Part shown: piece after piece, positions 15,568-23,330 of the stretch
Position numbering within the stretch: position 1 is the first letter of the stretch
How the letters are laid out: every line of letters begins with the position of its first letter
NCBI GenBank assembly: GCA_038213615.1
Contig: JBBQSV010000004.1
Span: 1-41,584 of the forward strand
DNA: 41,584 bases
Source: JBBQSV01 sp038213615
Lineage (GTDB): Bacteria; Patescibacteriota; Saccharimonadia; Saccharimonadales; OMJO01
Direction of reading: 5' to 3'
The notes under the pieces: model-generated
Database searches by the model: none
Told to the model about the DNA's origin: nothing
The model's input: only the letters and a program-made list of their open reading frames with translations
Position numbers and translations under genes: made by a program

Positions 15568-15906
15568 TTAGACGTCTAAAAACAGGATGACTTGGTCGGC
15601 TTTGACGTGCATGACACCACGGCTAATGGTGAACTTTTTGTCGCCACCATCGGTCCGCACAATGACATCACACGGGTCTACTAGCGTCATAAAGTTATGG
15701 TGCCTAGGCAAAATATCAAACGGGCCGGTTTTGTTGACAGCCGAGATACTGTGAGCCTCGCCATCAAAATAAGTTTTAAACGGGGCATAGACCTTGATAT
15801 GCATGGTCAGCTTGGCATCATCGACCTTTAGTTTTAGGTTTTTGGGATCTGATTTTGGATTTACCGCGACCTGATTTGGCAGGTCTTTGAGTCGTACGTC
15901 GGCCAT
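15568..15906 (-). CDS. atpC: ATP synthase F1 epsilon subunit
   Basis: Rotor subunit, 112 residues, short form: the N-terminal beta-sandwich (KVYAPFKTYFDGEAHSISAV, GPFDILPRHHNFMTLV with the typical FDILPxHxNF) is present, while the C-terminal helical hairpin used for auto-inhibition is largely missing. It starts 2 bp after the atpD stop. Its last 27 bp are duplicated at 14827-14853, flanking an unknown gene. Confidence 0.95.
   Translation of the reverse strand: MADVRLKDLPNQVAVNPKSDPKNLKLKVDDAKLTMHIKVYAPFKTYFDGEAHSISAVNKTGPFDILPRHHNFMTLVDPCDVIVRTDGGDKKFTISRGVMHVKADQVILFLDV
15572..15598. repeat. 27-bp direct repeat, copy inside the atpC 3-prime end
   Basis: Partner of 14827-14853; encodes the final residues of epsilon (DQVILFLDV). 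The pair brackets 14854-15571, which contains exactly one gene. This is the geometry left by site-specific insertion at the 3-prime end of a gene, or by a local duplication. Confidence 0.9.
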
Positions 15907-15908
15907 GG

Positions 15909-17216
15909 TTAGGCCACGATTTCTTCTATAGATTGTAAAGTCTGTTCACGGGTGAAGAAGTCACCCGGTATACCATTTTGGCGTTCCATAACGTGCATGT
16001 TTTGAGTAAAGTTGGCGATCAGCTTTTTGGCCTTGGCAAAGTCGGCCCGGTCTACTACCGACAATTCGTTTTCGCCAATGATAGCGATGATGCTCTTTAG
16101 CGATTCGTACTTTTGTAGCAAAGATTGTACCCGAACACTCAGCATATAATGCCGATCCCCAACAATTTCTGGCGTCAGCAGTGAGGACGTAGTACGGCTA
16201 ATATCAATTGCCGGACGAATACCCTGCTCGGCCACTTTACGACTAAGTACGATGATAGAATCTAGCTCGTGCTGGATCATCTGCACCGCCGGGTCAGACA
16301 GGTCATCTGCCGGAGCGTAAATGGTCTGGACAGAGGTAATAGAACCCTTTTCGTTACTACTCAGGCGGTCTTGCAATACTTTGATGTCAGAGAAAATGGT
16401 GGACTCATAGCCGCCTTCGCTAGGGACTTGATCCAAAATAGTGGCCAGTTCGTTGCGGGCCTGAACATAACGGTACATGTTGTCGGCAAAGTACAAAATA
16501 TCTTTGCCTTGTTCGTCGCGGAAATGTTCGGCAAGCGCCACAGCGGCCACGGCCACCAGCGAACGCTGCACCGGGTTTTCGTTCATCTGACCAAAGAACA
16601 TGCAGGTGTTTTTTAACAGGTCGTTTTCTTTTAGAGTTTCGTACAGTTCGTGACCTTCACGAATACGCTCACCAATACCACTAAAAAACGACAGTCCACC
16701 GCCACTTATGGCGATGTTATTGATCAGCTCCATAGTTAACACCGTCTTACCTACGCCAGCACCACCAATAATGCCGATTTTGCGGCCTTTTACGAATGGC
16801 GTGAAGAAATCGATAACTTTAACCCCGGTCTCTAGCAATTCTGGTTTGGCTACCTTGAAGTTAGTGCTACGAGCCGGCATTTTTAGAATGTCTTTGCGCG
16901 GGGTATCGGCTGGGAAGGGCTGGCCACCATCTGTTGGCTGACCAAGAGCATCAAAAATTCGCCCAATAGTCGCATCGCCCACCGGTACCTGAATGCCCTT
17001 GTTGGTGCGCTGCACAGTCATGCCTTTTTGCAGGGTGCGGTCACCACGGACGTTTAGACTCAGGGCAATACCACCCGGCTCTAGGTGGTCGACCAACAAA
17101 TCCGTACCGGCGTCGTTATCGACTTTTATAAGCTCGCCAACAGACGGATAATCTTCGTCAAAACGCACCCGCACCACCAGATCTTTGATAGAGTAAATGC
17201 TGCCTACGTTGCTCAT
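15909..17216 (-). CDS. atpD: ATP synthase F1 beta subunit
   Basis: Catalytic subunit, 435 residues, somewhat shorter than the usual 460-480. Walker A GGAGVGKTVLTMELI near residue 148, the catalytic-loop GERIREGHELY, Walker B region DILYFADNMYRYVQARNE, and the conserved SEGGYESTIFSDI. The start codon overlaps the atpG stop by 4 bp (ATGA). Part of the atpF-H-A-G-D-C operon. Confidence 0.97.
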   Translation of the reverse strand: MSNVGSIYSIKDLVVRVRFDEDYPSVGELIKVDNDAGTDLLVDHLEPGGIALSLNVRGDRTLQKGMTVQRTNKGIQVPVGDATIGRIFDALGQPTDGGQPFPADTPRKDILKMPARSTNFKVAKPELLETGVKVIDFFTPFVKGRKIGIIGGAGVGKTVLTMELINNIAISGGGLSFFSGIGERIREGHELYETLKENDLLKNTCMFFGQMNENPVQRSLVAVAAVALAEHFRDEQGKDILYFADNMYRYVQARNELATILDQVPSEGGYESTIFSDIKVLQDRLSSNEKGSITSVQTIYAPADDLSDPAVQMIQHELDSIIVLSRKVAEQGIRPAIDISRTTSSLLTPEIVGDRHYMLSVRVQSLLQKYESLKSIIAIIGENELSVVDRADFAKAKKLIANFTQNMHVMERQNGIPGDFFTREQTLQSIEEIVA

Positions 17217-18073
17217 CCTAGTGCCCCCACCCTGGATTTACGCAGTCCGTTGATGATCTCTTTTAGGCGTTCGTCTTTGATAGCCCGTTTGGCGCGGTTA
17301 AACTGCATGTGTAGCTCGGTCTTTGATTCATCGGATTTTTCGTGAGCCATGGTCATGGCCCTAAAGCGCGAGGCATATTGGGCTAGCTTGGAATCCAGCA
17401 CCGTTTGGGCAATAGCAATCTGCATCATGGAGCGTTCTAGGTGGTCTACTACAGCGTAGGTGCTGGGTTCGAAGATATAGTTGTCTTCGGTAATAATCTC
17501 TTCTTTTTTGACGGTCTGGGCACTAATTTTTTGTACGGCCGTAGACAGTTCTATGCGGCGTACATCCTGGATCATTAGCGATATGTACTCTTGGTAAAAC
17601 ACAGTGGTAGATTTGTAGTTTAGGGCTTCTTTGACTACGGCCGTAACATCGATGTTTTCGTCGTTTTCGGGCAGTTTAAAGTATTTGCGAAAGGCAATGC
17701 CACGCTGGGCCAACTGGACAGCTCCGTGGTGGCCAATCACCACAATGTCGTGCTTAGTTTTATCATAACTTTTGATCATTAGGTCGATTAGCTTTTGGTC
17801 GATGTCACCGCTAAATCCGCCCTCGGCCGTAATCACCACGAACAATTCTTTGTCGATGATTTTACTGCCCCTTTCGCGGCCAAAGTTGAATGATTCACCC
17901 ACCCGTAACTGAGTGTAAATGTGCCACAGCTCGTTAAAGAACTGCCCGGCCTGCTGTACCTGGTTTTTGACCTTGGCAATCTTCATACTGGCTATGCCCT
18001 CGAACACGCTAGTCAGCTCTACCAGCGTACCGACAGCCATTTCCTGGCGTTCTATTTCGTTTGGACGGATCAT
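17213..18073 (-). CDS. atpG: ATP synthase F1 gamma subunit
   Basis: Central stalk, 286 residues. The N-terminal coiled coil (VFEGIASMKIAKVKNQVQQA) replaces the commoner RIxSVxNTxKIT sequence but keeps the helix; the Rossmann part is LFVVITAEGGFSGDIDQKLI; the C-terminal helix contains SRFRAMTMAHEKSDE and FNRAKRAIKDERLKEIINGL, matching the usual RMxAMxxAxxNA and NxxRQAxITxEIxEI positions. Overlaps atpA by 4 bp and atpD by 4 bp. Confidence 0.93.
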   Translation of the reverse strand: MIRPNEIERQEMAVGTLVELTSVFEGIASMKIAKVKNQVQQAGQFFNELWHIYTQLRVGESFNFGRERGSKIIDKELFVVITAEGGFSGDIDQKLIDLMIKSYDKTKHDIVVIGHHGAVQLAQRGIAFRKYFKLPENDENIDVTAVVKEALNYKSTTVFYQEYISLMIQDVRRIELSTAVQKISAQTVKKEEIITEDNYIFEPSTYAVVDHLERSMMQIAIAQTVLDSKLAQYASRFRAMTMAHEKSDESKTELHMQFNRAKRAIKDERLKEIINGLRKSRVGALG

Positions 18074-19503
18074 CGTTTAATCCCCACTATGGTGGCTTTG
18101 CGCAGTTCATCACGAACTTTGTCAAAATCTGCATCAGCCTGAACTTTGCCAGCATATTCTTCGGCGTGTAACTTTAGCGAACTGGTGTCTATTTTGTCGT
18201 TGCCAGGGGTGTTGAGCACAATATCTAACATTAGCTGCTGGGCCATCAAACTATAGGTGGTGCTGGTATTTTGGGTCAGGATGTCAAACAAGTCTTTGCC
18301 AGTCATGAGAGCCTTTTTGGCCTCCACAGCCAGTTCTGACCCAAAGTGCGAAAATTCCTCGGCCTGGCGGTAGTCAGCCAGCACTTTTAGGGTTTGGGCG
18401 GCCAGGGCCTTTTGGCGTTTGTTGTGACCAACACCGCCAACACGGGTAACCGATAATCCAATGCTCAAAGCCGGCCGTACACCACTGCGGAATATATCCA
18501 TGTCTAGAATCCACTGCCCATCGGTGATAGACATAATGTTAGTTGGCAAAAAGGCCGTGATGTCGCCAGCCGCCGCCAGTACCACCGGGACGCTAGTTAG
18601 GTGCTTGCCATTGCGGGCTAGCCGACCAGCTCGTTCCAACAAACTAGAGTGCGCATAGAACATATCACCAGGGTATGAATCGCGCCCGGGGCTGACGCCC
18701 GACATCAGCGCTACTTCGCGGTAAGCCTGGGCGTGAGCTGTCAGGTCGTCATAGATGATGATGGTGTCTTGATCGCATTTTTGCCACAAATACTCAGCCA
18801 TGGCGCAAGCCACGTAGGGGGCTAGATAGCTCATCATCAGTGATTCAAACATGGTCGACACCACCACAATGGCTTTTTCCAGGCCACCGTTTTCTTGCAG
18901 GCGCGTTAGCAGAGTGTCCACGTCGGTGCGGCGCTTGGCTATTAGGGCATAAACTACCACCTGGTCGGTGTTTTTTTGGTTAATCGTCAGCTGGGTAACC
19001 ATGGCGCTCTTGCCCGATTTGCTGTCACCTAGTAGGGCAATACGCTGCCCCCGAACCACCGGGAACAAGGCGTCGATGGCTACCACGCCACTCTCTAGCT
19101 GGGTGTCTAGCAACTTGCGTTGGTGCAAAGGTGGCGCACTGTTGAATACCGGCCAGACACCATCGGCCGCAATGGGGCCTTTGCCATCTAGCGGCTCGCC
19201 AGTAACCGATACCACCCGGCCAATAAAATCTTTGCCTATTTTGCAGACTAGTTCCTCGTGCTGCAAGACTACCACCATGCCCACCGACACCGGTATGGTG
19301 CCCAGGTGCAAAATTGCTACGTGGTCATCGTTGATCTGGTTTATAAAGCCTTTGCTACCATCTTCGAACATGACCAGCGAGTGCAGGCTACAGGGCTCTA
19401 GACCACTGGCCCGGACCATAAAGTGGTCCACCGATATGACTTCGCCCACCGGGTGACCAGCTTTGACCATGCGATCAAAGTGCTGCGTAATGTTGTCACT
19501 CAC
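18070..19503 (-). CDS. atpA: ATP synthase F1 alpha subunit
   Basis: Non-catalytic nucleotide-binding subunit, 477 residues. GRVVSVTGEPLDGKGPI, the P-loop ALLGDSKSGKSAMVTQL (family usual GDRQTGKT), IIYDDLTAHAQAYREVALM, and the conserved PGRDSYPGDMFYAHSSLLER all support it. Slightly shorter at both ends than E. coli alpha. Start overlaps the atpH stop by 4 bp. Confidence 0.97.
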   Translation of the reverse strand: MSDNITQHFDRMVKAGHPVGEVISVDHFMVRASGLEPCSLHSLVMFEDGSKGFINQINDDHVAILHLGTIPVSVGMVVVLQHEELVCKIGKDFIGRVVSVTGEPLDGKGPIAADGVWPVFNSAPPLHQRKLLDTQLESGVVAIDALFPVVRGQRIALLGDSKSGKSAMVTQLTINQKNTDQVVVYALIAKRRTDVDTLLTRLQENGGLEKAIVVVSTMFESLMMSYLAPYVACAMAEYLWQKCDQDTIIIYDDLTAHAQAYREVALMSGVSPGRDSYPGDMFYAHSSLLERAGRLARNGKHLTSVPVVLAAAGDITAFLPTNIMSITDGQWILDMDIFRSGVRPALSIGLSVTRVGGVGHNKRQKALAAQTLKVLADYRQAEEFSHFGSELAVEAKKALMTGKDLFDILTQNTSTTYSLMAQQLMLDIVLNTPGNDKIDTSSLKLHAEEYAGKVQADADFDKVRDELRKATIVGIKR

Positions 19504-20000
19504 GCTTTGGCTTCTCCCAGTTTATCTATCAACAGCTGTCGGTTATCGGCAAACTTTTGGCGCAGACTCAGATCGAAATACTTGTTGGTACTGCGTAGCA
19601 CACAGCCTACACCCAGACCGGGCTGTAAGCCCATCTGTACCAAAACAGCTGGGTGTATGTTAATACGCAACCAGGTGATTAGTTTTTGGGTAAACAGCGG
19701 TGACGGATCGGCCCCAAAACTAAAATGCAGTACCGGCGCTTTGGTATGCGTGGCTTTTAAAAAGCTGATAATCCGATGGCGATCCTCGGCAACCAGCAGG
19801 TTTAATTTATTAGATTCCACCATTTCGTCCAGTAGACGGCTGGTTTTGGGCATCTTTACTGAGGTGCCAGGCTGGCGAATGGCCGACTGAGTCATGAACT
19901 GATCCACGGCCTCTGACTCACGCAACAATCGGGACACATCGACTCGGCCTATCGCCATCAGGGGCAGCTTCAACTGCGAGTCCGGTTCTTTATGTGGCAT
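19500..20000 (-). CDS. atpH: ATP synthase F1 delta subunit (OSCP-type)
   Basis: Peripheral-stalk connector, 166 residues. Sequence is diverged; support comes from position between b and alpha, length, and the C-terminal segment VQMGLQPGLGVGCVLRSTNK, which matches the delta beta-hairpin (usual GGLxIxxGDxVxDGSVxxxL), then a terminal helix. Overlaps atpF by 11 bp and atpA by 4 bp. Confidence 0.85.
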   Translation of the reverse strand: MPHKEPDSQLKLPLMAIGRVDVSRLLRESEAVDQFMTQSAIRQPGTSVKMPKTSRLLDEMVESNKLNLLVAEDRHRIISFLKATHTKAPVLHFSFGADPSPLFTQKLITWLRINIHPAVLVQMGLQPGLGVGCVLRSTNKYFDLSLRQKFADNRQLLIDKLGEAKA

Positions 20001-20607
20001 CGGTAATATCCCGGATTATGGCTTCTTTGTTGGCTTCTAGATCGCCGATGATGAATTCCAACTGGTCAGTCAGATCAATCTGATCGCCGATGGCTGTCAT
20101 CAGGTAGTGGTTAACCACATCGGCCAAGTTCTCTTGGAAACGCTTAACCAAGCGCTGCTTTTCGGCCGCCAGTTCTTCTTGCAACTGTTTGCTCATGGCC
20201 TGCCGTTGTTCGTCGATAGCAGTTTGGGTTTTGTCGATAGCCTCTACAGCCAACTGCTTAGCATCGGCAATGGACTGTTCGTACTTTTGGAACTCTTCTT
20301 GCAACTTTTTAGTGATCTCGGCCTTGAGGTATTCATTTAGCTGAGAGGTGGTCAAACGCAAATCTTGCTGCAAAAACATGGCGTTATCACCAATAATTTT
20401 TTCAAAGTGTAGCCGACCACGGTTACGCAGCTCCTCTCGAAACTCGCTACTAAAGATATGCTCGACATCGTTTTTGGCCTGCTGTTCGTAGTTTTGGCCA
20501 TCCGCTGGCTTCTTTTTAGACGACTGCCCCCGCTGAGCCAGCCAAATAAAGGCAATTGTATTGGCGCCTAGTCCGCCGATAATCACTACGAGCTGCCAAA
20601 TATCCAC
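19990..20607 (-). CDS. atpF: ATP synthase Fo b subunit
   Basis: Peripheral stalk, 205 residues: one N-terminal membrane helix (WQLVVIIGGLGANTIAFIWL) followed by a long charged coiled coil (ITKKLQEEFQKYEQSIADAK onwards). GTG start at 20605-20607 preceded by GAGGTGGGG. About 60 residues longer than E. coli b, the extra part lying just after the helix. First gene of the operon here; subunits a and c are not upstream, where the next gene is a cysteine desulfurase, so the membrane rotor genes must be elsewhere. Confidence 0.9.
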   Translation of the reverse strand: MDIWQLVVIIGGLGANTIAFIWLAQRGQSSKKKPADGQNYEQQAKNDVEHIFSSEFREELRNRGRLHFEKIIGDNAMFLQQDLRLTTSQLNEYLKAEITKKLQEEFQKYEQSIADAKQLAVEAIDKTQTAIDEQRQAMSKQLQEELAAEKQRLVKRFQENLADVVNHYLMTAIGDQIDLTDQLEFIIGDLEANKEAIIRDITDAT

Positions 20608-20683
20608 GTGTAATTCCCCACCTCTGGTGATAATGTTAGTGCTTTAGCTGTAAATATACACTAAAAAGCTAGCCATGAACAGT

Positions 20684-21820
20684 TTAAATCTGCACCATTT
20701 GGCTTAGCAAAGATACAACTTTTAGCACATCTGCTTGGGTGGTGGATTTACCCATGCTAAAACGCAAGCTAGCCTGGGCCTCGGCATTGCTCAGACCAAT
20801 TGCTTTTAACACCGTAGATGGCTGGTCGCTAGAGGCACTGCAGGCCGACCCAGTGGCGCACTGCACGCCAGACTCGTCTAGTAGCATCATCAGCCGTTCG
20901 TTGTCCTGGCCTGGCAAACAAATGTTGATATTACTGGCCAGCCGATGTTTTAGCGACCCGTTAACGCGTACGTCAGGCAACGCTTTTTGCAAGGTATCGA
21001 TAAATACTTTTTGTAGACTAGCCAAACGTTTTTGTTCGGCCGTTCGGCCGTTTTGGGCCAACTCTAGGGCCACCGACAAACCCACAGCCCCAGCTACGTT
21101 TTCGGTGCCACTACGCATGCCAAATTCTTGACCGCCACCCAAGATCTGGGGTCGTAATTGCACACCAGCTTTTACATACAGGGCGCCCGACTGTTTGGGC
21201 CCGTAGACTTTGCCACCATTGATTGTCATTAGGTCTACCCCCAAACGCGAAACGTGCAAATCTAGGCATACCCCCGCCTGGCAGGCGTCGGTGTGCAAAT
21301 ACAGAGGCAGATCGTTGCCATTTTGTCGGCGCTTAGCACGAATATCAGCTAGTTTGCGGGCAATATCAGCTAGCGGCTGGATTGTGCCAATCTCGTTGTT
21401 GGCGTAGATAATACTTACTAGCACGGTGTGGTCATCTATCTGTTTTAGCAGGTTGGTAATCTCTACCAAGCCGGCGCCGTCAACCACCGCCAATTTGTGG
21501 GCATATTGTTTGGCTGGCTCTAATACAGATTCGTGCTCGATAGCACTAATCACCAAATTGGCTTTGGGGTATTGCTGCATAACACCGTGGATAGCCAGGT
21601 TATTGGCCTCGGTACCACCAGCCGTAAAGATAACCTCGCTAGACTTGGCGCCAATCACTTTTGCTACCCTAGCGCGGGCGGTGTTTAGCTGAGTAGCAAC
21701 GTCTTTGGCAGCCAAATAGCCGGCCGATGGATTATAAAACTGATCGGCCAAAAACGGCTGCATGGCCGCTTGGGCTGCCGGATCTACAGGCGTAGCTGCG
21801 GCATAATCTAGGTAAATCAT
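20684..21820 (-). CDS. Cysteine desulfurase (IscS/NifS type)
   Basis: PLP enzyme giving persulfide sulfur from cysteine; likely donor for MnmA thiolation and any Fe-S assembly. 378 residues with MIYLDYAAATPVDPAA at the start, GGTEANNLAIHG, the PLP-contacting HTDACQAG, lysine in GGKVYGPKQSGALYV, and the active-site cysteine loop GVQCATGSACSA near 325. It ends a run from metG; 17 bp separate it from the upstream unknown gene. Whether iscS or a general sufS-like/nifS name applies cannot be decided. Confidence 0.94.
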   Translation of the reverse strand: MIYLDYAAATPVDPAAQAAMQPFLADQFYNPSAGYLAAKDVATQLNTARARVAKVIGAKSSEVIFTAGGTEANNLAIHGVMQQYPKANLVISAIEHESVLEPAKQYAHKLAVVDGAGLVEITNLLKQIDDHTVLVSIIYANNEIGTIQPLADIARKLADIRAKRRQNGNDLPLYLHTDACQAGVCLDLHVSRLGVDLMTINGGKVYGPKQSGALYVKAGVQLRPQILGGGQEFGMRSGTENVAGAVGLSVALELAQNGRTAEQKRLASLQKVFIDTLQKALPDVRVNGSLKHRLASNINICLPGQDNERLMMLLDESGVQCATGSACSASSDQPSTVLKAIGLSNAEAQASLRFSMGKSTTQADVLKVVSLLSQMVQI

Positions 21821-21837
21821 CTTGGCTGGGTGCGCCT

Positions 21838-22203
21838 TTAGGCGAAGCTGTAGAGTTCTTTGACTACTCGCTGTTCGTAGATTTCAGCGGCAGCTAGCAG
21901 ATTCTCTGCTTCCTGCAAGGATATGGGCGAATAGTGGCCGTCCTGGGCCTTTAGAATGCTATCCGGACGTACATCGTAACGAGTCATGCGGGTTTGGGTC
22001 TGACCGGATTGGTCAACCCATTCCTCGTGCCACACCCAAGTGTGTTCGTCTAGGCAAAAGAACTCGCGACGTACATTGGCTGGTACCGCTCCAAATAGCT
22101 GACCACCAATTTTGGCCTCGTGACGAATCAGATTACGGTACAGATCTGCCTTGCGTTCTTCTTGCTTCTGACCAGTCAATACATTCAGCATTTTTTTTAT
22201 CAT
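21838..22203 (-). CDS. Hypothetical protein, 121 aa
   Basis: Unknown soluble protein. Starts MIKKMLNVLTGQKQEERKAD; contains an aromatic patch (EHTWVWHEEWVDQSGQ) and RMTRYDVRPDSILK. Its ATG overlaps the stop of the preceding 106-residue gene (TAATG), so the two are coupled and likely work together. It sits between tatD and the cysteine desulfurase in a housekeeping operon. No cysteine or metal motif beyond one FFCLDEH. Family not recognised. Confidence 0.75.
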   Translation of the reverse strand: MIKKMLNVLTGQKQEERKADLYRNLIRHEAKIGGQLFGAVPANVRREFFCLDEHTWVWHEEWVDQSGQTQTRMTRYDVRPDSILKAQDGHYSPISLQEAENLLAAAEIYEQRVVKELYSFA

Positions 22204-22523
22204 TATTTATTGCCCCACTTCTGATACATGAGGTCGGTTGGTTCGGCTTCTGTGTCGGTAATAGCCCGGGCTGATTTGGCCAAATCGGAGATCTCACCAC
22301 TGGTGTCCAGAGCTTCAGGTCCGGAAACTTCTGGGGTGGGCGCTGTGTAACTAGGAGTGAACCATTCTGCGCTGTTGGTGGTCGATACACGGGACCGCAG
22401 AGCTTCGTTCCTAGCTTTAATCTCTTGAACAGTTACTGCCAAATTGAGCCTGCCCACGCGCACAACCCGAAGCCGTGGTTCGGTGAGTGTTTCAATATTG
22501 CCGATTTCTGGTGTGTTGTACAT
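22203..22523 (-). CDS. Hypothetical protein, 106 aa
   Basis: Starts MYNTPEIGNIETLTEPRLRV. The first half is moderately structured (RVVRVGRLNLAVTVQEIKAR), the second is Ser/Thr/Pro/Glu-rich and probably disordered, ending DLMYQKWGNK. No membrane helix. Coupled by stop/start overlap to the 121-residue gene downstream, and 3 bp after the tatD stop. Function unknown. Confidence 0.7.
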   Translation of the reverse strand: MYNTPEIGNIETLTEPRLRVVRVGRLNLAVTVQEIKARNEALRSRVSTTNSAEWFTPSYTAPTPEVSGPEALDTSGEISDLAKSARAITDTEAEPTDLMYQKWGNK

Positions 22524-22526
22524 AAT

Positions 22527-23330
22527 TTATAAACCAAACAGTTTAGTAGCGTTTTGAGTAGTTTGAGCCGCGAGCTTTTCTAGCGTCTCACCGCGCAAAT
22601 TAGCCAAAAATTCCGCTATAGTCTTAACGTATTTTGGTTCACCAATTTTACCACGAAATGGCACAGGGGTCAAGAAGGGCGCATCTGTTTCGAGCAGTAT
22701 TTTATCTAGTGGCACGTCTTTGGCGGCTTGCAGCTGATCGGCATCTTTGGTGAAAGTCATGATGCCATTTAGCCCCACATAAAAACCGTGATCTAATATC
22801 TGCTTTAATTCTTTAGCGCCAGCGCTAAAACTGTGTACCACGCCGCGCAAGTTGGGGTAATCATCGATTAACTTCCAAAAATCATCAAATGCTTGCCCGG
22901 TACCAGACTTGTCTTGGTTCTGGGCCCCGCGGACGTGAAAAATCAGGGGCAAGTTGTGCTCTACGGCTAGATCCAGCTGAAAACGCAGTAGCTTGTGCTG
23001 ATCCTCTTTGCTGGAGTGCATATAGTGATAGTCTAGCCCGGTTTCGCCGATGGCCATCACCTTTGGCTTGGTGGCCAAATCCCTGAACTGCTGCAAGGCG
23101 TGATCGTCGTTAACATACACTGCGCCTTCGTGGGGATGAAGCCCAATTGTGGCCCAAATGCCGTCACGGTCAGCCGCCATTTTTACAGCTGCCTGGCTGT
23201 CTGGTAGGGTACAACCAACTAAAAGTAGTCGATTAACACCCTGGTCTTGGGCATCTTTGATAGCCACGTCCGGGTCAAGCCCGTAGTCCGGAAAATGGAT
23301 ATGGCAGTGGGTATCAACTAGTTCGATCAT
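22527..23330 (-). CDS. tatD: TatD-family metal-dependent hydrolase (DNase)
   Basis: TIM-barrel metallo-hydrolase, 267 residues. Metal ligands visible: DTHCHIHF at residue 6, GLHPHEGA near 70, the glutamate in AIGETGLDYHY, and LLETDAPFLTPVPFRGK near 205. Members act as 3-prime exonucleases on DNA. Start overlaps the metG stop by 1 bp, the common metG-tatD pairing. Confidence 0.95.
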   Translation of the reverse strand: MIELVDTHCHIHFPDYGLDPDVAIKDAQDQGVNRLLLVGCTLPDSQAAVKMAADRDGIWATIGLHPHEGAVYVNDDHALQQFRDLATKPKVMAIGETGLDYHYMHSSKEDQHKLLRFQLDLAVEHNLPLIFHVRGAQNQDKSGTGQAFDDFWKLIDDYPNLRGVVHSFSAGAKELKQILDHGFYVGLNGIMTFTKDADQLQAAKDVPLDKILLETDAPFLTPVPFRGKIGEPKYVKTIAEFLANLRGETLEKLAAQTTQNATKLFGL

